A DNA stretch of 64,000 nt from contig NC_069124.1 of NCBI RefSeq assembly GCF_026914265.1, positions 24,681,989 through 24,745,988 of the forward strand, given 5' to 3'. The notes under the pieces are model-generated. The model worked only from the letters and a program-made list of their open reading frames with translations, was not told the origin of the DNA and did not search any database. The DNA is from Mya arenaria. Taxonomy: Eukaryota; Mollusca; Bivalvia; Myida; Myidae. Made by a program: the position numbers and the translations under genes. Shown here piece after piece: positions 12,456-26,300 of the stretch (position 1 is its first letter; every line of letters begins with the position of its first letter).

Positions 12456-12765
12456 TGCACCAGTCACTTGTAACCACGATACCCCCAGGTCCGGAAAAAG
12501 GCGGGGACGTTGACTTTCGATTCAGCAAAGTCCGGGTAAAATCATCGAACTGTGGGGGCGAACTGCTGGTTAAAAACCCGCAAAATGCCCCCGCACACCA
12601 GGAACCCTTGGTAGGGCGCATTCTCGCTATTTTGGCGCGAAGACAAAACCTCCGCATTGACCCGGCACTGCGGGGCCATCTGGAAGGTAAAAACACGGCC
12701 CATTTCCCCGGCTATCTCCGGAATACCCTCGGACCTGGGGGCCGTGGTAACAAAAGACTGGTGCA
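12456..12765. mobile_element. PIF/Harbinger-like MITE 1 with TAA duplication
   Basis: Inverted termini TGCACCAGTCA / AGACTGGTGCA are flanked by TAA (12453-12455, 12766-12768). The interior is GC-rich and CCCC/GGGG-bearing. A 3-bp TWA duplication is the Harbinger signature. ORFs across it are not genes. Confidence 0.78.
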
Positions 12766-12769
12766 TAAT

Positions 12770-13680
12770 ACAGGGATATTTGCCCAAAACGGAAGTAGCA
12801 TGACGTAACGCTGATGGGAGTCCTTATTATTTGCAACAATCAGAGTGTACTTTTACCCAGGGTTCGGTTCCCATATCCGTTCGGTTATGTGTCAATAATT
12901 ATACTTATTCACACAGAAATATACAAGTTTCACATATATATGTAAGAATTGTCAATAACTATGTTTTAAATGGTTCATCACAAATGTTTTCTGACCTTAT
13001 ATGGTTATTGGATCAAGGTCAGAAGTCAACATATAAAACATATAAACATTGTAAGAGCACAAACAACACTGAACGAGATACATACTAACAAAGTTACAAA
13101 CACTACTTACCTATTACACACATCGAAATAACTTTATATTCAATAAATAATGGGATACCCGCCTTGGAAGGCCCAGTGAAACACGAGTACACTGAACACG
13201 AGTTAACATAAGCATAACCTCATACTCGTCCAAACTTGTATCAATAATTATACAATTCATCATGATACAAGTCCTCATGCTCTTAATACGTTTGCAACAA
13301 CATCTACGTTATACGATTCTACTAAACATTTTCATAAAGTGTGTGTGTATATATAACCATACATATATCTACTTTATTAGTGAATTAATTGTATCATTTA
13401 TTCTGAAGAAAGCATACCTTGTCAGTGCAAATATACATATGATAATTATATATCAATACAAAGTATTACATGGAATTTTTAAAATGAATTATTAAAGCAT
13501 TGACAACATAAAATATTACAACACTAAACTCAGATTAAACCGAAAGTTCACAAAATGTGTTTGTACATTGTGTCGGCATATATATTCAAATGTAAGTTAT
13601 AGTTCATTGTTTCCTCTATCAAACGTCAATATCTGGTAGATTATTCGGTACACCGAAAACTTTTTCTGAAAAAAAGTAAT
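12770..13680. other. No coding exon seen between copy 2 tail and MITE 1
   Basis: AT-rich stretch where the missing 3' exon of gene copy 2 could lie. No convincing exon was found. A short phase-compatible candidate lies further left at 12,387-12,374. Confidence 0.4.
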
Positions 13681-13687
13681 TCAAACT

Positions 13688-13932
13688 TAGTTTAAACTTT
13701 ATTTATTTTACAACGATTGTGAAGAAGAATTTATTAACCCATGAAAAGACACTCTCGTTCGCACGATGTTGCGCGAGAATTTGATCTAGTATGTTGAGAG
13801 GAACTGGAATATGCAGAGAAGACCCACTTGTCCGGCCTGGTGACCACGAACCAAACATACGCACAGGCTAAGAGTTGAACATGGGACGCCAATGTGAGAA
13901 GCGTGTGCACTAACCACAACGCTAGCCGGACA
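13688..13932 (-). mobile_element. tRNA-derived SINE (family with AACATCGTGCC tail motif)
   Basis: On the minus strand an A-box-like TAGCGTTGTGGTTAGTGCAC is followed by a decayed B box, CAGGCCGGACAAGTGGG and ACATCGTGCGAACGAGAG. Same family as 28254-28500 and 55628-56157. Confidence 0.7.
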
Positions 13933-14095
13933 ATTAGCTATTTTGAAACTGATAAAGAAACAGCAACGATGATCACAAATAGCAAAGTACATGTGCTCCT
14001 CCCCCGGCGTATTAACTTTATCACAATTAATAAACAAACACAGTCAATCTTTTTATCTATGAGTTTGTTAAAAAAAACATAACAGCCATACAAAC

Positions 14096-14350
14096 CTGGA
14101 TCAGTTTGTCGATCTAGAACACCTCTGATACGCTTTTTCACTTCCATCCTGCTTTTCGGTCGCCTCTGTGAATCAGTACTTCTGGAGGAACTAACGGATG
14201 ACGCCGTTTTAGGACGTCTGCGTCTGGTAGCAGATCGCGGCGTTGGCATCGGTAGCACCAGTGTGGGCGTAGGAGGGGGAGACGGTGGGGGAGACGGTGT
14301 TGGTGGCGGAATTGGCGATATGATTGGTGACGGAGGTCTTGGCGATGGTG
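14096..14350 (-). CDS. Copy 2 C-terminal proline-rich and basic tail
   Basis: This is the last part of exon 14096-14561. About 45 residues are dominated by Pro with Ser/Thr (PPPKPPSPRPPSP and PSPPPSPPPTP), followed by a basic Ser-rich stretch (TRRRRPKTASSVSSS). It ends KKRIRGVLDRQTDP at the donor at 14,095. The PxxP density suggests SH3- or WW-type ligand sites and the basic run could be a nuclear signal; both are inferences from composition. Confidence 0.65.
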
Positions 14351-17233
14351 GTTTTGGTGGAGGGGTCATCTTAACCCGTAGGCGAGTTACCTCCTCCGTT
14401 TCAATACCCTTTTTCTGCGATATTATGACATGGCAGTAAGCCTCGTCTGGATCATATATGCCTTGATTAAGGGTAAGAGTGTACGGTTGAAAGCTATTTC
14501 TACACGGAAAGAATTGTATCTTTCTTTCTCTCCCATCCGAGTTCTCCAGACTTGCATTTCCCTAAAAGAAAATACATAAAGTCACGTTAAATACAATGGA
14601 AATAACGGGGACGAGCCCACTCGGAACACCTCGGCCATTATCCTACATTATGCGAAGTGTCCCGGAGAAGGCCGAGTTGTTACAATTAGGACGAGCCAAA
14701 CAGTCAAAAAGTCAGCTGGTATAAAATAACAACAAACACCGGAAGATGTTTTGAAATTTGCTGACAAAATAACATGATTCAATTCATACGTAAGAAAGTT
14801 ACTTTTTTCGGAAAAGAACCGCATACATGTTGAAGACGATACTAATTTAGGCAAGCCTTCAACTTTGTTTGTAAACTGTCGGTTTCTTAACTAAACCCTG
14901 TGTAGTATCTAAATACTTTATTTGAATCTACAATATACACTTTCTTTTCTAGAAGCAAGGATTGGAAGAACAGAGTCTTGGACGTCAGGATCTTGCGATA
15001 AACGAGAATTAACATATTTTGCGCAGCTTAGAAAACCACTAATGAACCAAGCGTTCAAGATAGACTGTACTTTGTATTTCGACCGATGTCATGATCTGTC
15101 CTTACCTCAACCGTAACGTAAAACGTATCTGAGGGGCACATCATAAAGGAGCCAGTTTCCATTGGGTTCTGAGCTGCGAAACCCTTCTCGACCCACGAAT
15201 CTAACCTCTTCTGGCTTTTACTGGCTACATTGCATTCAACTATCATGACATGTTTTAAACCTGCAACAAGTATTCCACTGTCTTAAAAATGTCCTTAAAT
15301 TAAACGCCGATAGTAATATTGTCTTGTTTATTACTAGTAAGATAATTAGGGTCCTTAAGTTTCGAATAGATTTCGCACTTAATAAAGAATAGCATACCTA
15401 TTTACGAGATGTAGTTTAAGTTTACCTGGGGCTTAGTGCAAGACTGCTTTAACGCCTTCAAAGTGTGTATTGGGTTAAAACAATCTTTTCCCTAAGCTTG
15501 CGATACATTCACAAGTGAAACTTAAAGAAAATACCGAAAAGATGCTTTGGACTCAATACAAATTCAGTTTTTAATTTATTTCGTTATCATCATTTGGATT
15601 AGTTTTTATACGTTCACATATAACTATATTACTTTCATCTGCTTTAAGACTACCTTGATCATCCTCAATATCCTTTTTGACAACAGCGAAGAAGGACGCA
15701 GGTTTCTTCTTCTTTAATGTATCGCAGATTTGTTTGTGTAGTTCCAGCTTGTCTGTTTCTGCCTCAACCTTCCGCTTCCATGTGGCAACAAAACTGAAAA
15801 GAGCGTGTATATTTTTATTTATAGTAATGACATGATCGTCTTGAAATAGGGTCATTATATACTTTTGAACCATCACATATAACTAGTGTAAAAAATAGTC
15901 TCGTTTTTATCAATTTTAGAAAACTCGTTTGGCATAACCACTCATAGAATATTCTTCATATGTTCTTTGATTCATCTTATTAGTTTGCATCCAGAAACAT
16001 ATCCGTGTCTAGAAAAGAAAAGATAAGGCATTTTACAATAATCAATCAAATTGCATTTATTCCTAAATACCAAATTGATTACAAATTTAAATATAATATG
16101 TTCATACATGCTGAAGTGAGATATTTCAACGATCAGGCTCCCTGAGATTGTCTGTGGTGGCACGTCTATGATTTCAAGGGCATCCTCCTCATTAGAAAGA
16201 GACCTTTCATTTAAAGTTGCAATAACTAGCTCATCATCACCTTCAAGTTCTCTGTCCATGGGTATTTGCAAAGTGATTCCTTTCTTTGGTTGGTTTCCTG
16301 TTACGAAAGAGTAATGTTAAAAAACTTAATTATGCATTTAAATTCAGCCTTTAAACGACACGCAATCCAAATAGCAGACAGTTCAACATACCATCTATAT
16401 TTATTTGATACACATCAGTAAGAATATTTGCATTGACAGAAACAAGAATATCTTTCGGCTTGGTGTCCGCAATCTTCTGTTCGCTGACGTGTTCTTCGCC
16501 GATCAATGTTTGAACTGACTCATTGTGTTCATTCTCTTCATCATTATAAGTGTCTCTTTGGTAAATGATTGGTTCTGTGTTTTCTTCTATGCTGTCAGTT
16601 TCTGGTGAGTGTTCTAGTTTCATATCTTCCAGTCCAATACTCTCTTCATTTTCAGCTAAAGGCTCCTCTTTAGCAACTTGATTTTCAGAAACGTGAACCA
16701 TATCATCCTCTGTATTTGTCTCGTACACCTGTAATGTAATATCATCCCATAATTATCAAATTACTTTTTATTATCAATAAGATATTTTGAATATACCGGT
16801 TTAAACTATACTTAACTAAAAACTATATTAATTTCTCGGATTGAAAAAGTTTATCCGAGCAAAAAAGAATAAATTCATGACCCCTTAAAATATAATTTTC
16901 AAACAGAATTAAACTTATTACGATGTCCAAAAGGAATGAGATTAGCGTGCAATATTTTTTCAAAACATGGTACTTTATACCTTCAGACTCAATGAAGTTT
17001 CTTCTTCGAATGCCCCTTTCGGTATGTCCAGGGAGAAATGCTCATCCATTTCAGACTGTATCAAAGTCTTGTCTTCTCCAATGCAACACGTTTCCCTTTT
17101 CGCACGAACGTAGACTGCACATATACAAGTAGTCTCCGGAATCAGGTCGACTTCCAAAGGGCAATAATTTGCCTGAAAAGCCATCCATTAACTTTACCAG
17201 TGTCTTACATAGCAGTTGTACTCCAACTACTAC

Positions 17234-17269
<36 letters not shown>

Positions 17270-17276
17270 CAGTAGC

Positions 17277-17332
<56 letters not shown>

Positions 17333-20300
17333 AAAGAAGAAGAAGAAGAAGAAGAAGACGAAGAAGAAGGAGAAGAAGAAGACGAAGAAGAAGAAAAAGC
17401 AGACGAGGAAGACGACAAAGAAGAAGGGCAAATAAAACATCACAAAGTTATGAACAAAATAACAACGCATTTGAGAGTAGAGATAATGATTTAACATACA
17501 CATACAGTATCGTTCGAGTCGTTACTGGCCTCTTCTATTTGCATTGCATCTACCCTCTTGGGTTTGAAACTACAGTTTATGAACCTTATCAGCATCTCTT
17601 CTTTGTCACTTGGCAATTTATAAATAGGCAGATAAAACTTGGCATGACAGTCTCTGTTGACATCATAAATACGAATGTGAAAGACATCGCTGAAAATTGA
17701 CTCCTCTGTGTGATCTTGAAGAGTAACTGTTGCACTTTCAGCCCTTTCCCTTCGACAATAAAACCCAGTGGGGAACCTGCCTGGCAAGTCAATGTGATCA
17801 ATAACAACCCCCACTCGATCAACTCTATATGGCCTCGAAACCATTCTCTTTGTAAGTTTCATTCCTTTTGCCATAACGTACCTGTAATGAATTTAACAAA
17901 ATATGAAAATAAACTACAATATCTTTGTGTTGTTGTTTTACTATTTTACGGACGAAAGAACAAGTGTAAGAGGTAATATACATCTAACTAGTGAACCTGT
18001 CTGTGTAGTACGCATTATATAGGTTGAACCAGTATTTATTTAGACTTATACATTTACTCAAAACCCCAAAAAATACAAGTTGAAACAAAACCATACAGTA
18101 AAAGATCGAGAATATTAAGATATTCACTTGTAACTTAGAATTATAGATTTACAGAATTAAGAAGTAAGCAAATTACTTTTGCTAAGTCTCTCTTCTGTAA
18201 ATCATTAATACATTAATCGGTGAATAATACCATTAATGTAAACCTGTATAAAATAAAACAGTAAACAGTCATTATATCTAAAAAAAAGTTGGGTTTTTTT
18301 ATAGCGTTCTGTATTTCGTTCTTTCTATGATGTAACACGTACCCTGAATCCATAGCCAGTAACAAGTTCGCATAAACCTGAAGACTGTCTTTAATCACAT
18401 TGTCCCTTGCAACCCCTTCAGCTTTCTTACCGTCCTGCTCAGGGAAAAATATCGTATTTTAACAGATGTATAAGTGTTTTTAAGGACATGAAATGTAATT
18501 GTTTCAGGTTGTTACAAGGTTTTGCTAATAGTAGTTGATACGTACTCTATTAAGCACGTTTGTTTTTGCTCCCACGATCAGCAATGCTTCCATCGATTCC
18601 TGTGCTCCAACCTGCATTGCCGTGTGCAAAGGTGTGTCGCCATTTACCTTTCGAAGAAAAAAAACCAATTGAATAATTATATGACGTTTTTACTACTGCA
18701 TGCCCTTTTCTAAGCTTCCCATGGGCCGGTCATTCAATTTGATATTCTTAATATGTAGAAACTTTTTTAAAGATGCTGAATTTTAAATTTCAGCAACTTG
18801 CAAAATGTATTAGACAGTTCCAATTCACTGATATATACTTGGCGTTTTTTTCCAAATTTGCTCCCTCAACTAGGTACACATATGGACTTGCTTCCTCAAC
18901 TACTTACTTACTACCTACACTTGCTCGCTCAACTAGGCTTATACAAAAACTTGCTCTCTCAACTAGGCTTATACACAAATTTGCTCCCTCAACTAGGCTT
19001 ATACCCAAACTTGCTCTCTCAACTAGGCTTATACTTAAATCTGCTCTCTCAATTCGGCTTATACCTAAACATGCTCTCTCAACTAGGCTTATACCTAAAC
19101 TTGCTCTCTCAGATAGGCTTATACCCAAACTTGCTCCCTCAACTAGGCATATATCCAAACTTGCTCTCTCAACTAGGCTTATACCCAAACTTGCTCTCTC
19201 AACTAGGCTTATACCAAAACTTGCTCTCTCAACTAGGCTTATATCCAAACTTGCTTTCGCAACTAGGCTTATACCCAAACTTGCTCTCTCAACTAGGCTT
19301 ATACTTAAATCTGCTCTCTCAATTCGGCTTATACCTAAACATGCTCTCTCAACTAGGCTTATACCTAAACTTGCTCTCTCAGATAGGCTTATACCCAAAC
19401 TTGCTCCCTCAACTAGGCATATACCCAAACTTGCTCTCTCAACTAGGCTAATACCCAAACTTGCTCTCTCAACTAGGCTTATACCAAAACTTGCTCTCTT
19501 AACTAGGCTTATATCCAAACTTGCTTTCGCAACTAGGCTTATACCCAAACTTGCTCTCTCAACTAGGCTTAAACCCAAACTTGCTCTCTCAACTAGGCTT
19601 ATACCCAAACTTACTCTCTCAACTAGGCTTATACACAAACTTACTCTCTCAATTAGGCTTATACCTAAACTTGCTCTCTCAACTAGGCTGATACCTAAAC
19701 TTGCTCTCTCAACTAGGCTTTTACCTAAACTTGCTCCCTCAACTAGACTTATACCCAAACTTGCTCTCTCAACTAGGCTGATACATAAACTTGCACCCTC
19801 AACTAGGCATATACCCAAACTTGCTCTCTCAACTAGGCTTATACCCAAACTTGCTCTCTCAACTAGGCCTACACCAAAACTTCCTCTTAACTAGGCTTAT
19901 ATCCAAACTTGCTCTCTCAACTAGGCTTATACCCAAACTTGCTCTCTCAACTAGGCTTAAACCCAAACTTGCTCTCTTAACTAGGCTTATACCCAAACTT
20001 GCTCTCTCAACTAGGCTTATACACAAACTTACTCTCTCACCTAGGCTTATACCCAAACTCGCTCTCTCAATTCGGCTTATACCTAAACATGCTCATTCAA
20101 CTTGGCATATATCCGAACTTGCTCTCTCAACTAGGCTTATACCCGAACTTGCTCTCTCAACTAGGCTTATACCACAACTTGCTCTCTCACCTAGGCTTAA
20201 ACCCAAACTTGCTCCTCAACTAGACGTAAAGCCAAACTTGCTTTCTCAACTAGGCTTATACCCAAACTTGCTTCCTCAACTAGGGTTATACCAGAACTTG

Positions 20301-23300
20301 CTCTAATAACAAGGCTTATACCTAAACTTGCTCTCTTAACTAGGCTTATACCCAAACGTGCTCTCTCAACTAGGCTTACACCCAAACTTGCTCCCTCAAC
20401 TAGGCTTATACATAAACTTGCTCTCTCAACTAGGCATACACCCAAACTTGCTCCCTCAACAAGGCTTATACCCAAACTTGCTCTCTCAACTAGGCTTATA
20501 CTCAAACTTGCTCTATGAACTAGGCTTATACCTAAACTTTCTCTCTCAACTAGTCTTATACCCAAACTTGATCTCTCAAAAAGCCATTCACCCAAACTTA
20601 TTCTCTCAAGTAGGCTTATACCCAATTTTGCAACCTCAACTAGGCATATACCAAGACTTGATCTCTCAAATAGGCTTATACCCAAACATGCTCCTTCGAC
20701 TAGGCATATACCCAAACTTGCTCTCTCAACTAGGCTTATTCCCAAACTTGCTCTCTCAACTAGGCTTATACCAAAACTTGCTCTCTCAACTAGGCTTATA
20801 TCCAAACTTGCTTTTGCAACTAGGCTTATACCCAAACTTGCTCTCTCAACTAGGCTGATACCCAAACTTGCTCTCTCAACTAGGCTTATACACAAACTTA
20901 CTCTCTCAATTAGGCTTATACCTAAACTTGCTCTCTCAACTAGGCTGATACCCAAACCTGCTGTCTCAACTAGGCTTATACCTAAACTTGCTCTCTCAAC
21001 TAGGCTTATACCCAAACTTGCTCTCTCAACTAGGCTTATACCCAAACTTTCTCCCTCAACTAGGCTTATATACAAACTTACTCTCTCAACTAGGCTTATA
21101 CCTAAACTTGCTCTCTCAACTAGGCTGATACCCAAACCTGCTGTTTCAACTAGGCTTATACCTAAACTTGCTCTCTCAACTAGGCTTATACCCAAACTTG
21201 CTCTCTCAACTAGGCTTATACCTAAACTTGCTCTATCAAATAGGTTTATACACAAACTTGCTCTCTCAACTAGGCTTATACCAAAACTTGATCTCTCAAC
21301 TAGGCCTATACCCAAACTTACTCTCTCAATTCGGCTTATACCTAAACATGCTCTCTCAACTAGGCTTATACCTAAACTTGCTCACTCAACAATGCATATA
21401 TCCAAACTTGCTCTGTCAACTAGGAATATATCCAAACTTGCTCTCTCAGCTAGGCTTATACTTGCTCTCTCAACTAGGCTTATACCCGAACTTGCTCTCT
21501 CAACTAGGCTTATAACCAAACTTGCTCTCTCAACTAGGCTTAAACCCCAACTTGCTCTCTCAACTAGGCTGATACCCAAATTTGATCTCTCAACTAGGCT
21601 TATACCTAAACTTGCTCCCTCAACTAAGCTTTTACACAAATTTACTCTCTCAATTAGGCTTATACCTAAACATGCTCACTCAACAAGGCATATATCCAAA
21701 CTTGCTCTGTCAACTAGGAATACATCCAAACTTGCTCTCTCAGCTAGGCTTATACTTGCTCTCTCAACTAGGCTTATACACGAACTTGCTCTCTCAACTA
21801 GGCTTATAACCAAACTTGCTCTCTCAACTAGGCTTAAACCTCAACTTGCTCTCTCAATTAGGCTGATACCCAAACTTGATCTCTCAACTAGGCTTATACC
21901 TAAACTTGCTCCCTCAACTAAGCTTTTACACAAATTTACTCTCTCAATTAGGCTTATACCTAAACTTGCTCTCTCAACTAGGCTTATACCTAAACTTGCT
22001 CTCTCAACTAGGCTTATAAGCAAACTTGCTCTCTCAACTAGGCTTATACCTAAATTTACTCTTTCAACTAGGCTGATACCCAAACTTGCTCTCTCAACTA
22101 GGCTTATACCTAAACTTGCTCCCTCAACTAAGCTTTTACACAAATTTACTCTCTCAATTAGGCTTATACCTAAACTTGCTCTCTCAACTAGGCTTATACC
22201 CAAACTTGCTCTCTCAACTAGGCTTATACCCAAACTTGCTCTCTCAACTAGGCTTACACCTAACCTTGCTCGCTCAACTAGGCTTATACCCAAACTTGCT
22301 CTCTCAAATAGGCTTATACCCAAACTTACTCTCTCAACTAGGCTTATACACAAACTTATTCTCTCAACTAGGCTTATACCAAAACTTGCTCTCTCAACTA
22401 GGCTTATACACAAATTTGCTCTCTCAACTAGGCTTATACCCAAACTTGATCTCTCAACTAGGCTTATACCCGAACTTGCTCTCTCAACTAGCCTTATACA
22501 CAAACTTACTCTCTCAACTAGGCTTATACCCAAACTTGCTCTCTCAACTAGGTTATTCTTAATACAAAAATTTGCTCCCTCAACTAAGCTTATACCCAAA
22601 CTTGCTCCCTCAACTAGGCTTATACCCAAATCTGCTCTCTCAATTCGGCTTATACCTAAACATGCTCTCTCACCTAGGCTTATACCTTAACTTGCTCTCT
22701 CAACTAGGCTTATAACCAAACTTGATCTCTCAACTAGCCATACACCCAACATATTCTCTCACGTAGGCTTATACCCAAACTTGCTCCCTCAACTAGGCAT
22801 ATACCAAGACTTGCTCTCTCAAATAGTCTTATACCCAAACTTGCATCTCTCAACTAGGCATATACCAAGACTTGCTCTCTCAAAAAGGCTTTTACCCAAA
22901 CTTTCTCCCTCAACTAGGCATATACCAAGACTTGCTCTCTAAAATAGGCTTATACCCAAACTTGCTCCCTCAACTAGACATATACTTAGACTTGCTCTCT
23001 CAAATAGGCTTTTACCCAAACTTGCTCCCTCAACTAGGCATATACCCAAACGTGCTCTCTCAACTAGGCTTATACCCAAACTTGCTCTCTCAACTAGGCT
23101 TATACCCAAACTTGCTCTCTCAACTAGGCATTTACCAAGACTTGCTCTCTCAAATAGGCTTTTACCCAAACTTGCTCCCTCAATTAGGCATATACCCAAA
23201 CTTGCTCTCTCAACTAGGCTTATACCCAAACTTGCTCTCTCAACTAGGCTTATACCCAAACTTGCTCCCTCAACTAGGCATATACCAAGACTTGCTCTCT

Positions 23301-26300
23301 CAAATAGGCTTTTACCCAAACTTGCTCCCTCAACTAGGCATATACCTTAACTTGCTCTCTCAACTAGGCTTATACCCAAACTTGCTCTCTCAACTAGGCT
23401 TATACCCAAACTTGCTCTCTCAACTAGGCTTATATCCGAAAGTTTTTTAAGTCCATTGTCGGCGCACCCTCATATCAACAAAGAAAAGACATTTTATATT
23501 TATGCTATTGTTACTTACCTTTTCTCTCTTTCAAAACTATAAGATTGCGACCTTTATGCACACATCAAGGCATTTATCGAAACTTTAGGTGTAAATTTTT
23601 GTTCTTAAAATGCCTTAAACAATACTGTATTGTATGCTTTTTATTAGTATATTGTAGTATATTGTTTACGAACAAGGAAATGATGAACGTGCAAAACATA
23701 TAGAATTGTCACAGCATCTGGTTTAATCTGTGCGTGTAAGTTTCTCTTTTAAGAGATAAAACAGGAATGTTTTTACGCATTGTATTATTGGTTTAATTTA
23801 CAATATTAAGTTCTCAAATGTACCAGATTGAAGGTTTATGTAGACATATTTTGAATGTTTACTAGAAAGGAAAATGGATTTATTTAATATTTATGGTACA
23901 AGGGGAATATATTACTTATATCTTAATAATCCCCTTATCAGCAAAGCCTCGTATACATTGACAGTATTGTGTCCAAACACACTTAAAATCATCGTAACCT
24001 CCTTCAATGTAACATGATATTGCTGTGTTCTAGTTCACTTAATATACACTGGAAATCTAAGGTTTTTGATGTATTATATCTCGTGTATACCTTGTTAGCA
24101 ATGTTTTTATCCATTCCTAGCTCAACAAGCGTCTCAATGACTTCCATTGGCTGACCTTGAACAGCTTTGTGGAGAGGGGTCTCACCTTCCTGTTAAAAAC
24201 AAACATACATCGTATATTCATAAAGGCCTTACTTTGTCAACCAACTGCCAATACATTAAAGATACACTCTTACTCCCAATTAAGATTTCCCATAACTAAT
24301 ACAATAGTTTTAATATACCAAGAAGGATTAATAAATGTCGAAAACAATGGTTCTAATGAAGGATACTGAGTTTAATTTGAAAGAAAGGTGCACAAAACAC
24401 GGTATTTCTACTATATGAGACGATTGTAGATCGTAGTAAATCTTTAAGCACTCACCAATCAATATCTTTTGCATTTTTTAGCTTTTAAATAAAAGGTTAG
24501 GATCTTGTAATCAGTAATTGATATTTTCCATAAATGCATAACTTAGTAAGAAGTTAAAGGTTCATCACTCAAATTTTGTGTTTGTTATACATATGTATGT
24601 ATTGATTTTGAATAAAAGTGTAACTTTAAATCAAACCACTCACAGCTTCGTTCTTATTCTTTCTTTCTTTTCATTCTATGACACCTTTATGGCTGTTGTC
24701 AAACTCATTTTTTAAGAATAAGCAGTTATTCAACAGGTATAGATAAGAAGTTATTATGTTCAAGTATTTGCAATTACAATCTCAATGGATAGATTAATAA
24801 TAGAGATGTCTGATTTATTCAAAAGTTTCCAAACAAGGGTTGCATGCTCATCTATTTTTAACAGTATTGGTTTGAGCTGTTTAAATCATTTTTATAAGGA
24901 CACTGATCAGATGATGTTTTAAGGTAATCCATCAATCGTTAATACCACAAATTGCTACTGGTAAAGTCTCATTTTAAAGTAACAAAATGTTAGGTTCTAA
25001 TATTTTTTACAAGTTTTAACCAAGAGCTGTTTATATATAGGCATTATATTATTTAAGAAACACATTAATAAAATGTCGACTATATGATCAAAGACAAGTT
25101 TGTTTTTTACCTCCTTTTAATATATCATGTATTTAAAAGAGGTAATACTTCAAACGTATACTATAGTATCATATCACAATAGAAGCGTCATTATGGTGTT
25201 ATTCAAAAATATAATCCATGCAATAATAATAATACAATGGTTAATCAATCTAATATCTAAAATGCATTAACACATCTTTTCATCATATTGATGGATGGCT
25301 AACCCTGGGTTTGGGTTAACACTACCCAGATAATGATGTATATTATTGCTATAATGCACCAGTCAATTATAGCCACAGTGCCCTCAGATCCGGGAAATAG
25401 CGGGGAGTTTGACTTTCGGTCCAGCCAAGCCCGGGTAAAATCCCCACCTTGCGGGGATTTACTGCTGGTAAAATCCCCGCCAAATGCCCCCGCTCCCCAG
25501 GTACCCTAGGTAAGGCCCATTCCCCGCTATTTTGGGCTCGAAGACAAAACAACCGCATTCACCCGGCACTGCGGGGTCACCTGGAAGGTAAAAACACGAC
25601 CCATTGCCCCGGCTATCCCCGGTATACCCCCGGACCTTGGGGCCGTGGTAAAAATTGACTAGTGCATAAACATACGCTATTGTAGGGATTTAGATCCGCC
25701 CCTTCCGACTGTAGATACCGTACAACGTCTAAATATCCGTACTTCGCCGCATAGTGCATTGCCGTATTCCCGCCAGCCTGAAATGTTATTAGTTTTACGT
25801 TGTAGTTAGATGAGATGGAAATAATTCTTAATGAATAAGAATGAGCGAGGTTATCGAAGCGAGCGGGCCATTCTTAACCATTAAGAAATTATTTCAGGCC
25901 ATCTAACTGACTTAGAATAGATACATTGTCAACGCAAAAACTGACGTAGGGAGTGTGTAACGGATGAGTGGCAGTAGGCGGACCAATAAATACCCGCGAA
26001 AGGTGAAATTCTTTATGATTAAGTATTGTACTTAATAATTGCCTATCTGCAATTGCATTGGCTGAAGATGAAGGTTGTACTCTAATCATGTTTGATATAT
26101 TGAAAGAAAAGTCATATAAGTTCATATAAATAAGGCTTTAGTCTGTTTTGGGGGCAACATTTTAGTCGCCATTTTAGTGGAGTATACATATAAAACAGTA
26201 TCATTCTCACCCTAAATCACAAAATAAATCTATAAGAATATATATAAAAGTCTATGCGTATAAGTAATGCGAAATCAAACGTAGACCTTATGCAAAATGA

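Noticed and set aside
12427..12839. Overlapping frames of 70-117 codons on both strands
   Set aside because: They lie across the GC-rich Harbinger-like MITE, with no splice or start support. A similar frame recurs in the 25,355 MITE.
13734..14037. Minus-strand frames of 61-83 codons as 3' exons of ANK gene copy 2
   Set aside because: They lie mostly within a tRNA-derived SINE; no phase-matched acceptor.
17038..17700. Frames with runs of Val, Ser, Leu, Tyr, Arg or Lys
   Set aside because: Translation of the AGT/AGA microsatellite plus shadows of the ZU5-region exons on the other strand.
18773..23450. Open frames of 200-430 codons on both strands with 10-residue repeats
   Set aside because: They are produced by a 30-bp tandem repeat without stops. 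All frames are equally open, there is no unique sequence, and they lie in an intron of the ANK gene.
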